From the NCBI GenBank assembly GCA_937919925.1, contig CALFOT010000010.1, positions 1-64,000 on the forward strand: DNA of 64,000 nucleotides, given 5' to 3'. Below the pieces are notes generated by a model, which saw nothing but the letters and a program-made list of their open reading frames with translations, made no database searches and was not told where the DNA came from. Made by a program: the position numbers and the translations under genes. Each line of letters begins with the position of its first letter. Within the stretch, counting starts at the first letter, position 1. This stretch comes from an uncultured bacterium (lineage in GTDB: Bacteria > Planctomycetota > UBA1135). Below, one piece after another: positions 6,469-15,502 of this stretch.

Positions 6469-9042
6469 ATGCGCCCTGATAGGAAGAAACTGTTGCTCCC
6501 ATTTCTGCTTCTCGGTGCTTGCACTTCCCCGCAAGCAGAGATTGAAGATGGCCAATACCAACTCGCCGATGATGCTCCACAAATGGTAGAGCAAGACCCG
6601 GGTCAGCAAGAGGCTAACGCCGGTAGTGCTGCCCAGCTCATTCGCGCGAAAAGTGAAAAGAACGCCCTGGTTGCCCAGAGCTATGTTGACATGGGTGCTG
6701 ACGCTTTCGAGCGCGGCGACTTTGTCGGCGCAGGTGTTCACTACGCAGAGGCAGCCCGCCTTGATCCAAGCAGCGTGGCTGCCCGCGACGGAATGCGTCG
6801 TGCGCAACTTGCTTCCGCCGGTCAGCCTTACGACATTGACTCCGCAGAAAATGCCTTGGAGACCGCAACCCGGCGTGCGAGTGCCCAACGTATGCGCGTC
6901 GAGGGTTTGGTGCGCGAAGGTGATATCGCCATGGGCCAAGGCGATTTCCAAACTGCCGTCGAACGCTACACCATGTCCACCCAGGCATTGTCGTTCAACC
7001 CGAACTTGGCTTACGGTTATTTGGAAACCGGCCTAGTTCAGAGCAAACTGGATGAAGCTGTTGCGGCCCGCAACTCCGCGGATTTAGCGAATCGCGCAGC
7101 AAACATTCAAGGTGCTGCTGCTGAGGCTGCTGCCACCGTGGAAGCCCGCAGTGCTTACAGCGCAAACCTCATTGCCAGCCACCTCGACGACGCCAACGAG
7201 AAGTTCCTACAAGGCTTCCCTGGTGAGTCCGTCACCATTCTTGATCGTTTGCTACGGATTGATCCGGGTAACGAGGATGCTATCTACTTGCGCAGTGTTG
7301 CGCTGGAAGCTTCTCACCAGAACCGCCAAGACAGCACCGCTGCTCGGTTCAGTGAAGAATGGCAACGCACCTTCGAAGTGCTGCGTCACCAAACTGCGCC
7401 GCCAAATGGCTCCTTCAATTTCGATAAGGACTATTGGGAAAATGTAGTTTCGATCCGTAAGCCTCTCGACCAGGTCGAAGTCGATGTGACCATGGATCCT
7501 GTTGAGGCTGCCATTCGCTTCGCCTTGGCGGATACCAAAATTGTCCCCAACTTTGATGGCACCCTGGAAGAGATCGTGCCAAACCTGCAAGCTTTCACAA
7601 AGGTGAACTTCCAGCTTTCACGTGCCGTCCTTGACGACATTGAAGAAGACGTCAAAACCATTCGCCTGCCAATCAAGCAAGCCATGAGCGTGGATCGCAT
7701 CCTGCGCATCATGGAAGACTTGATGGGTAGTCAGGTGAAGTTTGTAGTTCGCCACGGAGCTGTGTGGGCCTTAACTGCTGAAGAAGCGGATACCGAGGCC
7801 ATCACCAAGCTTTACGAAGTGCGTGACATTGTGCGCCCGGTCAAAGACTTCCCACTTGGTGATTACAATCTCAACCCATCCGGCGGCATCGATTCCGAGG
7901 CAGAAGAATTGCCGGAGCCGGAAGCCACCATTCTGGGTGATGATGATTTGATCACGATGATCACAGAATCGATTGCCCCAGATTCCTGGGACGGCGAAAA
8001 CCACTCCGCAGCCATCGAAAGCGGCAATCTCATCGTGCACCACAATCCTGAAGTGCAAGCGGAAGTGGCGCAAATGCTCGAAGATTTGCGCGTGCCCGCC
8101 AACATCATGGTGGACATCAAAGTGCGTTTCATGCGCGTGGAAGATTCCTTCCTGCAAGATGTCGGCGTAGACTTCCGCGGCCTCGGTAACGATTCCACTT
8201 CTGGCGCAGCGGGCAAGGGCGACGATCTCGTCTTCGACGATTTCGGCAACAACTTTGGTTCCGCTGGAGCTCCTGGCCGGATCGGCACCGGCGCCGACAG
8301 CGGCATGATTTATCGGGAAGCCAACAGCGACGTCACGATTCTTGCACGCACGGAGAACCTTTACGACTCCAGCCTCGGTGGCGATGGCATCATGACCAAC
8401 GCTGGCGGTTTGGCCATGCAGTACACCTGGCTTGACGATACCCAGCTGGAAATGGTTCTGCGGGCTGTGCGCAAGTCAAAACGCTCCGAGCTAGTCGTGG
8501 AGCCGAGCTTGATGGTGTACAACACCGCGCGCGCCAACCTAGTGGTAGCGAACCAAGTCTCCTACATCTCAGACTTTGATGTTGAGATTGCTTCCAACGC
8601 TGCCATTGCTGACCCAATCGTCAAGGTTGCCAACGATGGCGTGTACTTGGATGTTCGCCCAGTGGTCACTGCTGACCGGCGTTTTGTTTGGATTGACGTC
8701 CGCCCCACCGTCGCCAACCTGAAGCGTCCTATTGCGACTCTGCAAACTTCACTCGGTGTCGGTTCCCCGGTAACTTTGATGCTGCCCGAACTGGAGCTGC
8801 AGAAGATTCGCACCCGCGCGATTCTGCCTGACGGCGGCACTTTGCTGCTCGGCGGCATGAACGTCATCAAAGAACAAGAAATGGTTACTGGAATCCCCTT
8901 CTTGAGCTCGATTCCGGTGCTTTCCTTCTTCTTCTCGCGTAAAGGTACCTACGAGTCCTACCAGAAGCTGATCATCCTGCTGACGGCACACATCATCCTC
9001 CCCGAAGAGTACGAGCCGGAAAAACTGCCGGCCGGCTTCTAG
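6469..9042 (+). CDS. Secretin-family outer-membrane lipoprotein with N-terminal TPR repeats
   Basis: An 857-residue secretin. It starts with a lipoprotein signal (LLLGAC, Cys18). Residues ~65-275 are helical repeats of TPR type (DAFERGDFVGAGVHYAEAARLDP, IAMGQGDFQTAVERY, LLRIDPGNEDAIYL). About residues 338-430 hold a short secretin/TonB N-terminal-like domain (LQAFTKVNFQLSRAVLDD ... VKFVVRHGAVWAL). An N3-like domain and the pore follow from ~520 (VDIKVRFMRVEDSFLQDVGVDF), ending with the secretin signature DGGTLLLGGM ... VTGIPFLSSIPVLSFFF ... LIILLTAHII. Secretins form gated rings in the outer membrane. No type II or pilus ATPase is next to it; instead TPR, ExbB and ExbD genes follow on the same strand after a terminator. 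Confidence 0.92.
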   Translation: MRPDRKKLLLPFLLLGACTSPQAEIEDGQYQLADDAPQMVEQDPGQQEANAGSAAQLIRAKSEKNALVAQSYVDMGADAFERGDFVGAGVHYAEAARLDPSSVAARDGMRRAQLASAGQPYDIDSAENALETATRRASAQRMRVEGLVREGDIAMGQGDFQTAVERYTMSTQALSFNPNLAYGYLETGLVQSKLDEAVAARNSADLANRAANIQGAAAEAAATVEARSAYSANLIASHLDDANEKFLQGFPGESVTILDRLLRIDPGNEDAIYLRSVALEASHQNRQDSTAARFSEEWQRTFEVLRHQTAPPNGSFNFDKDYWENVVSIRKPLDQVEVDVTMDPVEAAIRFALADTKIVPNFDGTLEEIVPNLQAFTKVNFQLSRAVLDDIEEDVKTIRLPIKQAMSVDRILRIMEDLMGSQVKFVVRHGAVWALTAEEADTEAITKLYEVRDIVRPVKDFPLGDYNLNPSGGIDSEAEELPEPEATILGDDDLITMITESIAPDSWDGENHSAAIESGNLIVHHNPEVQAEVAQMLEDLRVPANIMVDIKVRFMRVEDSFLQDVGVDFRGLGNDSTSGAAGKGDDLVFDDFGNNFGSAGAPGRIGTGADSGMIYREANSDVTILARTENLYDSSLGGDGIMTNAGGLAMQYTWLDDTQLEMVLRAVRKSKRSELVVEPSLMVYNTARANLVVANQVSYISDFDVEIASNAAIADPIVKVANDGVYLDVRPVVTADRRFVWIDVRPTVANLKRPIATLQTSLGVGSPVTLMLPELELQKIRTRAILPDGGTLLLGGMNVIKEQEMVTGIPFLSSIPVLSFFFSRKGTYESYQKLIILLTAHIILPEEYEPEKLPAGF

Positions 9043-9056
9043 AACCGGGAAACCGA

Positions 9057-9091
9057 ACGGCCGGGGACGTATACACGTCTCCGGCCGTTTT
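9057..9091 (+). terminator. Intrinsic terminator after the first secretin gene
   Basis: ACGGCCGG (9057-9064) pairs with CCGGCCGT (9081-9088), extended inwards by GACGT/ACGTC around the loop ATAC, followed by a short T run. It sits 15 bases after the secretin stop and 45 bases before the next start, so it either ends the transcript or acts as an attenuator that sets secretin levels above those of the downstream genes. Confidence 0.85.
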
Positions 9092-9135
9092 CAATCACAC
9101 CGAGAACGATTCAGCCCTTCATCACATCATCTGGC

Positions 9136-11970
9136 ATGCTAGCCCTCTGTTCCGGATTCCTACTTAGTCTTCTGGCGTTACCGCAAAGCGGCGTCGACAA
9201 CATGGCCCTCAAAAATGCCAACGCGGCACGGGCTATCACTGAAGAGTTCAGTCTCGACTATTGGTCAGAGAAACTCCTCGAGCGCGCCCTAGCGGAAACC
9301 CATGGCCCAGAAGGCCGGTCGGAGTTGCTACTTGCCCGTTGCGATGTGCTCCGCCTCAAGGCGGGTCGCAAGATTAACGACGATGAGCGCCTACCTGCTC
9401 TTGGCGATGCCGGCACTGCGTATGTGGAATACCTTGAAAGTAGCCCGGGTGCTGCACGCACGGTTTTAGCGCAGAAGAACCTTGGGGCGCTATCGAAGAT
9501 GTATGGCGAAACCTTGGTGCGCCTCATCGAAAATGGAGACATTCAAGGTGAAGAGCGTGCTGCAGCGGTTGTGACTGCAGAAGCTATTTTCAAAACGGCG
9601 CTCGTGGGCATGAACACCGTGGTCAGCGATTGGGAGAAACTAGATGACGAAGATGAAGAGAAAAACTTCACCCGCTACACCGTCTATTTCCCAACCGTGT
9701 TTAACCGCGCCATGGTTTACCTTTATTGGTCCCAGCTCCACGAACCCGGTTCCTTGGAGCGCAACCAGCGCGCCAACCAAGCTTTGGAGGCCTTGGGCGA
9801 TTTCGCAATGGGTGCACCTTTTCTACAAGCACAATTGGCGTATAAGGCCATGGCGGACTGCTACGTCGCGCTTGGCTCCTACGGAGAATCTACCGATTAC
9901 TTCGATTACGTGCTTGGCAATATCACCCAACTACTTCAAGAATCGGGCTCTGAGCTAAGCCAAGACTACATCGATCTGCTGCACGAGGTCGTGCAAGAAA
10001 CCGACCACGGCTTAATGAAGATGCTCCTACTCGCCGGCAACGTGAAACATTTTTGGGAAATCTACGATGGCATGATCAAGTGGACTACCGAAGAGCGCAT
10101 CGAGCTCAGCCGCCCCGGCTATGAAGCCATGCTCACGGCCGCTTTACAAATGGTGAATGAAGGCCGTGCCATCGATGCGATTGAACTTTCCAATCGCATC
10201 GCCGAGGCCAATTCGAATAGCCCATTACGTCTTCAAGCGAATGCAGTCATGGGACGTGCGATTGCCATTGCCCCGCCGGATGCCGACATTCCGCTCGATG
10301 TACTCTACGGTGCAGCCGAAGGCGCTTTCTACCAAAAAGATTACAGCGCCGCGGTCGACGGCTTCCGCATGCTCATTCCGCGACTTGCCGGTTCACGCGA
10401 CGCCGATTTATACGGCGCCCACGCGTATTACTTGCTTGGTCTTTCCTGGGCCAAGCTTGACATGCCGATGCTGTCTGCCGTGGCCCACCAAGTTGGTTGC
10501 CTCGATTACAGCGAAGATGAAGATTGGACCCTGAAGAATGCACAGAGATGGCAAGCTGCTGCCGAGCGCTTCACCAACCTTGATCCCGCCGACAAAATCC
10601 TGCAGGCCTTTAATGAAGATGCTGTACAGGCGGTGGTGGACAACGACGGTGGTGGCGATGATTTGCAATACAAGCAAGCCAAAGCCGCGCACGACGCTGC
10701 CAAAAAAGCCGCGCGGGCCAAGGCAAATGATGCCGATATGGCACGCCTGTATAAAAAAGCCATCGCTCTCTACAAGGTGGTTCCGAAGGAGAGCTCCAAA
10801 TATGAGCAATCTCTGCTCGGCATTGCCATTTGTGAAGACGAAAGCATCGCTTTTGATCCCTCTGCGGCGGCCCGCGCGGAAACTCTGTTAAAGGCTTTCC
10901 TCAACGTCTATCTTGCCGATCCAGCCAATGCACCGCAGGATCCACGCCAGCGGAAAGTGCGCAAAGAAAGTGAACCGGCGGCAAATTTTTACCTCGGACA
11001 CACTTATCGCGCTATGGCCAAGGCTGGAGATATGTCTGCTTGGATGAAGGTACTGCAAACCTTTGAAGGGATGGTTGAGAAGTTTCCCGATCAACCAGGG
11101 CTTACTCACGCGGGAATGAGTTATCGCGTGGAGGCATTCTTAGAGCTCGACCAGAAGGCGGAAGCCCTCTCCGAGTATCAAACCATGCTGGCGCTCCCGG
11201 CCGATAAGTCCCGTTTGTCCATCGCAGCCTATTACATTTACCAGTACTACAGCGATCAGGTGGCGCAGATTGCTCCGGAAGCAGAAGACGATGCGTATTG
11301 GATTGCCAAAGGTTTCCAAGCCAAATACTTAGCCGATTACAATCGTTTCAGCCGTAACCCGGCTCTGTCGAACCTGGTCAGTGAAGCCGATTTGTGGGCT
11401 GCACTGGGAGAATTCGAAAAATCCGCAGCACTGTTTCAACTGGTGCTTGATAACTACACCAAGGATTCCAGCTATTCCGCAGCCGTGCATTTCAAGGTGC
11501 GTATGGGCTTAGTGGAATCGCTGCTGCAAATCAACAAACTGGGGGCTGCGATTCCTTTGGTTGAGGAACTCGCCGCGGAAAGTCCCAAGAACCTGCGTGT
11601 CATGATTGCGGTGGTGAAAGTCAAAGCTGGCTTCCTCGTTTACGAAAAAGGGAAAGTGATTGAGGTCCCTGGAGAGGGCACCAAAGAAGCTCTTGAGCAA
11701 GCAACCGAGATGGCTACCCTGCTGCTGAAACTGGCCGAAAACGATGCTGGCAAGGAAAATCCGCCAGTTAACTATTTTTACTTCCCCTCCTGGTGGGAAG
11801 CCAAGTTGATGCATGGCTATGTTTTGTATCAACGCAACTTGACGGTGGCAGAGGATGTTGGCAAACATAAGAAGATGGTCGAAAGCCTGCAACGACAAGC
11901 TCCCCTGCTTGGCGAGAAAGTCGTCGGCAAACGTATGTCCGAATCCCTTCGTTGGCTCTTGACCCACTAG
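9136..11970 (+). CDS. Large exported TPR-repeat protein
   Basis: A 944-residue protein with a cleavable signal peptide (CSGFLLSLLALPQSG) and otherwise mostly alpha-helical repeats. TPR-like units are seen at several places, for example AALGEFEKSAALFQLVLDNY, GAFYQKDYSAAVDGFRMLI and NFYLGHTYRAMAKAGDMSAWMKVLQTFEG. A lysine/alanine-rich helix is seen near residue 515. It is likely periplasmic and a scaffold for protein contacts. It is followed after 4 bases by a second TPR gene and then by the ExbB/ExbD motor genes, which suggests a role in the same machine (inference). Confidence 0.85.
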   Translation: MLALCSGFLLSLLALPQSGVDNMALKNANAARAITEEFSLDYWSEKLLERALAETHGPEGRSELLLARCDVLRLKAGRKINDDERLPALGDAGTAYVEYLESSPGAARTVLAQKNLGALSKMYGETLVRLIENGDIQGEERAAAVVTAEAIFKTALVGMNTVVSDWEKLDDEDEEKNFTRYTVYFPTVFNRAMVYLYWSQLHEPGSLERNQRANQALEALGDFAMGAPFLQAQLAYKAMADCYVALGSYGESTDYFDYVLGNITQLLQESGSELSQDYIDLLHEVVQETDHGLMKMLLLAGNVKHFWEIYDGMIKWTTEERIELSRPGYEAMLTAALQMVNEGRAIDAIELSNRIAEANSNSPLRLQANAVMGRAIAIAPPDADIPLDVLYGAAEGAFYQKDYSAAVDGFRMLIPRLAGSRDADLYGAHAYYLLGLSWAKLDMPMLSAVAHQVGCLDYSEDEDWTLKNAQRWQAAAERFTNLDPADKILQAFNEDAVQAVVDNDGGGDDLQYKQAKAAHDAAKKAARAKANDADMARLYKKAIALYKVVPKESSKYEQSLLGIAICEDESIAFDPSAAARAETLLKAFLNVYLADPANAPQDPRQRKVRKESEPAANFYLGHTYRAMAKAGDMSAWMKVLQTFEGMVEKFPDQPGLTHAGMSYRVEAFLELDQKAEALSEYQTMLALPADKSRLSIAAYYIYQYYSDQVAQIAPEAEDDAYWIAKGFQAKYLADYNRFSRNPALSNLVSEADLWAALGEFEKSAALFQLVLDNYTKDSSYSAAVHFKVRMGLVESLLQINKLGAAIPLVEELAAESPKNLRVMIAVVKVKAGFLVYEKGKVIEVPGEGTKEALEQATEMATLLLKLAENDAGKENPPVNYFYFPSWWEAKLMHGYVLYQRNLTVAEDVGKHKKMVESLQRQAPLLGEKVVGKRMSESLRWLLTH

Positions 11971-11974
11971 TTTC

Positions 11975-13054
11975 ATGATTCTTACTACCGCGCTACTACT
12001 CCCACTGCTTTTGCCAACGGCGCTGCCACAGAGCCGCGTACACAAGGTTGATGGTGGATTGGTCTCTGGAGAACTTACCGCTGCTGGCTTTGAAACTGTG
12101 GATCTCACGATTGGCGGCAAGAAGCGCAGTTTTGCTGCCGCTGAGATTCTGAGCCTGAGCCCTGGTCCTCTGCCCGAGCTCGTCCATAAAGCCGAATCCT
12201 TCTTCCTGGCCCACGATTTCCAAAATGCTGCCAACAGTTTCGATGCTGCCGCAGAAGCAGAAGCAACTGCTGAGGGCGCCTTTTGGTTGCGGTCGTGGGC
12301 AAAGTTACGCCACGCAGAAACTCTACTGGCGTGGTCAGCAACCGATCGCGGGCGAGCAGGCGACGCCGCCAAAGCGTTTCGCACTTGGTCTAGCGACAAC
12401 GCCGACAGCTTCTGGTTGCCGCGTGCGCAAATGGGCCAGGCGAAAGCCATGGCCATGTCGGGAGATGTCGACGGCGCCACGTCTTTGATGCAGCGGCTTT
12501 CGGATACCGCTTTCGAAAAAAACCTCGGGCGCCATGTGGAGCTGCATGTCAACCTAGTGCGTTGCGAGGCGTTTTTAGTTGGTGGTCAAGCCGAAGTTGC
12601 CCAAGCGCGTTTACGCGATTTGGTTGTCAAACTGGGTGAAGCGGTGCAATCCCCCGAAACTCCATCCGGCAGTAAATCTCTGTTCAGCGGTCTTTACTCA
12701 CAGGCTCAGATTCTGCTCGGCAACGCCATTACCGAAAAAGATGGCGGCCGCGCTGCGGCCACCTACTGGCAGAGCCTTGCTCAAGACCGCAATGTAAGCG
12801 CTGATGTGCGCGCTGCGGCATGGATTGGGATGGCTCAGAATGCCCGGGAGCAAGGCCTAACTCGTGAAGCACAACTCCAACTTGCCAAAGTTGTTGCGAC
12901 TCTACCGGCAAATGACGAGCTGATGGCTCGCGCACTTTTTGAGCTCGGTGAGATTTCTAAGGAGTTAGGGAATAACCCAACCTCCGGAGATGCTTATCAT
13001 CAACGCCTACTAAAGCGCTACCCCAACACTTCTTGGGCAGCCAAGGTCCGTTAA
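11975..13054 (+). CDS. Exported TPR-repeat protein
   Basis: A 359-residue protein with a signal peptide (LTTALLLPLLLPTALPQS). A short beta-rich section comes first (RVHKVDGGLVSGELTAAGFETVDLTI), followed by TPR-like repeats: ESFFLAHDFQNAANSFDAAAEAE, AMSGDVDGATSLMQRL, NAREQGLTREAQLQLAKVVATLP and LGEISKELGNNPTSGDAYHQRLLKRYPNT. The last repeat resembles those of YbgF/CpoB and BamD type proteins. It lies 4 bases after the large TPR gene and ~120 bases before exbB. Confidence 0.85.
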   Translation: MILTTALLLPLLLPTALPQSRVHKVDGGLVSGELTAAGFETVDLTIGGKKRSFAAAEILSLSPGPLPELVHKAESFFLAHDFQNAANSFDAAAEAEATAEGAFWLRSWAKLRHAETLLAWSATDRGRAGDAAKAFRTWSSDNADSFWLPRAQMGQAKAMAMSGDVDGATSLMQRLSDTAFEKNLGRHVELHVNLVRCEAFLVGGQAEVAQARLRDLVVKLGEAVQSPETPSGSKSLFSGLYSQAQILLGNAITEKDGGRAAATYWQSLAQDRNVSADVRAAAWIGMAQNAREQGLTREAQLQLAKVVATLPANDELMARALFELGEISKELGNNPTSGDAYHQRLLKRYPNTSWAAKVR

Positions 13055-13092
13055 TCCCTAAGTCAACGGCAACTCAAGTCCAACTGCTGAGT

Positions 13093-13114
13093 AACTACGC
13101 CATTGTGGCGAGTT
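13093..13114 (+). other. Stem-loop between the TPR and exbB genes
   Basis: AACT-a-CGCCA, loop TTG, TGGCG-AGTT (13093-13114) forms a nine-pair hairpin with one bulged A. A second small hairpin, GGAGC-AATC-GCTCC, lies at 13136-13149. Neither is followed by a T run, so they are more likely RNA-stability or processing elements than terminators. Confidence 0.45.
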
Positions 13115-13173
13115 GCTAGAATCCTCCTCTTCCCTGGAGCAATCGCTCCGAGTAACACTAGCGTCCAACTAAA

Positions 13174-13887
13174 ATGTCCCGATTCCGTTACCTCGTTCCT
13201 GCTCTGTTCGGTTTCCTCGCAACCGCCAGTTCCGTTCTTGCTCAAGGTGAACCTGCTGCCGATGACGGCACTGGTTTCCTCGCGGCCATCCAGAAATCAG
13301 GAACCATTGGTTATCTGATTATCCTGATGTCCGTGGTGGCCATGGCTCTGATCATCGAACACTTCATGACTCTCAAGCGCGAGAAGCTTGCGCCACCGGA
13401 AGTCATTGACGAGATTGAAGAACTCTTCCAAGAAGGCAACTACCAAGAAGCTCTGGTGGCCTGCGAAGCCACCCCATGTTTCTTTACCAACGTTACTGCA
13501 GCAGGCATCCGCAAGCTTGGCCACCACTTCGCTGCGATTGAAAAATCAATCGAAGAAATGGAAGACGAAGAAAGCATCAAGCTGCAGCAGAAAATTGGTT
13601 GGCTGTCGCTGATTGCTGGTATCGGCCCAATGATGGGTTTGTTTGGCACGGTTACGGGAATGGTTGGTGCGTTCGCAACTATCGGTTCTGCCGGAGCTGG
13701 TGGTGTCAACCCCGCAGACTTCGCAGCAGACATCTCTTTGGCACTGATGACCACCGTACTCGGTCTGACCGTGGCAATCCCTACCACTGCATTCTACGCC
13801 TACTTCCGCAACAAGGTCACGATGACCTCGCTGGAAATCGGTGCTGTCGTTGAGGATATGTTCGAGCGTTTCCGCGCTGCAGAATAA
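13174..13887 (+). CDS. MotA/TolQ/ExbB proton channel family protein
   Basis: A 237-residue inner-membrane motor subunit. Its N-terminus looks like a signal peptide or extra helix (LVPALFGFLATASSVLA). Then comes membrane helix 1 (GYLIILMSVVAMALII), a cytoplasmic domain, and the paired helices 2 and 3 with the family signature LSLIAGIGPMMGLFGTVTGMVGAF and ALMTTVLGLTVAIPTTAFYAYF. With ExbD-type partners such proteins turn proton flow into mechanical work across the periplasm. Two exbD genes follow directly. No tonB gene is seen in the island. Confidence 0.95.
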   Translation: MSRFRYLVPALFGFLATASSVLAQGEPAADDGTGFLAAIQKSGTIGYLIILMSVVAMALIIEHFMTLKREKLAPPEVIDEIEELFQEGNYQEALVACEATPCFFTNVTAAGIRKLGHHFAAIEKSIEEMEDEESIKLQQKIGWLSLIAGIGPMMGLFGTVTGMVGAFATIGSAGAGGVNPADFAADISLALMTTVLGLTVAIPTTAFYAYFRNKVTMTSLEIGAVVEDMFERFRAAE

Positions 13888-13953
13888 TTTAGCGCTGAAA
13901 ACCGTTACCCTGTGAACATCCACGACCTAGTTTGAGCTGAGGCTCTACAACCG

Positions 13954-14577
13954 ATGGCAAAACGCACTGCAAATACCGAAATCGAAATCGACATGACCCC
14001 CATGATCGATATGACTTTCCTGTTGATCATCTTCTTCATCATCGTAAACGATATGTCGCAGAAGGATCTGGAGGAGCTGAAGTTGCCCATCGCCATGGAA
14101 GCTGGTCACGATGAACCGCCAGAGAACCGCCCCGTACTCAACGTACGCTGGTTCCCTGCGGGAGGTGTACCGGATTCGGTCATCGCTCACTACAAAGAAT
14201 TGGGCATTGGCATCCCTAGTGATCAGGAGTGGTCGGACATCGTGTGGAAGCGCAATATCCTCTACTACCCGTTTATGGATACCAAAGGGCTTACCGATCC
14301 CATCCGTAAGGGGCGGCCCGACTACTACTGGAAGTTGGCGGAAACCATGCGGCTTGTGTGGGTCCCGGAAATGGCCACCAAGATGGATGACAAGTTGAAG
14401 AGGATTTTGCCCGATGACCCGATTCTGATTCGGGCCGACCGCAACACCCCATTCAAATACATCCAGAAAATCATGGAAGTATGTACCCGCGAAGGCATTC
14501 AGATTTGGAAAGTGCAGCTTGCTGCCTCGGAAGATCCAAAGATTGTCGATGCCCGTGAAAAAGCCAAAAGGAAATAG
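13954..14577 (+). CDS. ExbD/TolR family protein, enlarged (first copy)
   Basis: A 207-residue partner of the ExbB-like channel. One N-terminal membrane helix follows the motif IDMTPMIDMTFLLIIFF, with the proton-carrying aspartate at residue 19. The periplasmic domain ends with the usual fold signature ILIRADRNTPFKYIQKIMEVCTREGI. Standard ExbD is ~140 residues; this one has some 40-60 extra residues between the first strand (VLNVRW) and the final ADRNTP block, including WSDIVWKRNILYYPF. It ends with a basic tail. It starts 66 bases after exbB and is followed after 11 bases by a second copy. Confidence 0.92.
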   Translation: MAKRTANTEIEIDMTPMIDMTFLLIIFFIIVNDMSQKDLEELKLPIAMEAGHDEPPENRPVLNVRWFPAGGVPDSVIAHYKELGIGIPSDQEWSDIVWKRNILYYPFMDTKGLTDPIRKGRPDYYWKLAETMRLVWVPEMATKMDDKLKRILPDDPILIRADRNTPFKYIQKIMEVCTREGIQIWKVQLAASEDPKIVDAREKAKRK

Positions 14578-14588
14578 AGCTTAATACC

Positions 14589-15113
14589 ATGGCTAAAAAG
14601 AAGAAGAAATTCGAAGAGATCAAACCAGACATGACGCCAATGATTGACGTCACGTTCTTACTGCTGATTTTCTTCATCGTTACGCTGAAGTTCAAGGTAC
14701 TTGAGGGGCGTCTGGACGCCGCCCTACCCAAGGACCGCGGCTCCAGCACTGCGAAAGAGGAAGAGATTGAAAAGATCGATATTCAACTCTATGTTGCCGA
14801 TCCTGGTGACCTAGACTTCGAAATCGATGATAAGAATAAAGTTACCAACCTCAAGGTTTTCTCCGGTCGCAAGATTCGGATTGAGGTCGGTACCCAAAAA
14901 TGGTACTACGAGCCATTCGATCCCAACCGCGATACCCAAAACCCGCTCCCCGAGCTTGCCACTTTCTTGAAGACCTTTGATAAGGATGAAACCCCAGTCT
15001 CCATCGATGCGCGTAAAGGCATCGTATACGGTGACGTGGTGGTGATTCTCGACGTCATCGTGCGCGCCAAGTTCGAGCAAGTTTCCTTCGCTGGTACGTT
15101 CGAGCAAGAATAG
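14589..15113 (+). CDS. ExbD/TolR family protein (second copy)
   Basis: A 174-residue ExbD-type protein. It has a lysine-rich N-terminus (MAKKKKKFEEIKPD), the membrane motif MTPMIDVTFLLLIFFIV with the key aspartate at residue 20, and a periplasmic domain ending VSIDARKGIVYGDVVVILDVIVRAKFEQVSF, split here as the end strand-helix-strand of the ExbD fold. The acidic stretch DLDFEIDDKNK has no counterpart in standard ExbD. It differs clearly from the first copy, so the motor is probably hetero-oligomeric. A strong terminator follows 47 bases later. Confidence 0.92.
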   Translation: MAKKKKKFEEIKPDMTPMIDVTFLLLIFFIVTLKFKVLEGRLDAALPKDRGSSTAKEEEIEKIDIQLYVADPGDLDFEIDDKNKVTNLKVFSGRKIRIEVGTQKWYYEPFDPNRDTQNPLPELATFLKTFDKDETPVSIDARKGIVYGDVVVILDVIVRAKFEQVSFAGTFEQE

Positions 15114-15160
15114 AGCATTTTGCAGCGCTGCAGAAGGAAATCACGGTTCCTTAATCCCAA

Positions 15161-15195
15161 GACTGCCCCTCGGCCCACCGAGCGGCAGTCTTTTT
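15161..15195 (+). terminator. Intrinsic terminator of the exbB-exbD-exbD operon
   Basis: GACTGCC (15161-15167) pairs with GGCAGTC (15184-15190); the inner stem CTCGG/CCGAG closes the loop CCCA, and TTTTT follows. Confidence 0.9.
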
Positions 15196-15502
15196 CATTT
15201 TGGCCCACTTCGCATCCTTTTCGCTGCCTAGCGGGTCTACACAGGCTTTTGGGGATGAATTTGCCAATTTACCTGCTACCGCGCTGCAAAACCGAACTAC
15301 TTAACGCAACCGCCTAGCGGCCATCCATGCGCCACTTTTTGGAACTCTTCAGAGTCCCGAACATCTGACCACAAAAGGGCGTAGCGTGGCTCCGCTGGCG
15401 CTGCTACATTCTTCCCGTGCCCATCGTCCGAAAGACGGTAGCCGGGGTCTGACGGTTGACTAACCGCCTGCTCCGGCAACAGCTTGGAAAACCTGCATTC
15501 CC
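15196..15502 (+). other. Intergenic region upstream of the second secretin gene
   Basis: About 300 bases without a supported gene. It must hold the promoter of the second secretin gene because a strong terminator precedes it. A small CGTC-cgaaa-GACG hairpin lies at about 15428-15440. TTGACT occurs near 15459 but lacks a convincing -10 element at the right distance. I see no confirmed riboswitch. Confidence 0.5.

Noticed and set aside
11509-12552. Long minus-strand reading frame of 347 codons
   Set aside because: Antisense to the two TPR genes, which have signal peptides and TPR repeats; the minus-strand protein is low in recognisable motifs.
13055-15113. Possible tonB gene in the ExbB/ExbD operon
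   Set aside because: No proline-rich single-pass protein with a TonB C-terminal domain is encoded between the TPR and the second secretin gene.
15410-15470. GGTAGCCGGGGTC after a GAAA-loop hairpin, resembling the 3' part of a c-di-GMP-I riboswitch
   Set aside because: The required 5' parts of that riboswitch (the CACGCACAGGG and ACGCAAAGCC-like elements) are not present upstream.
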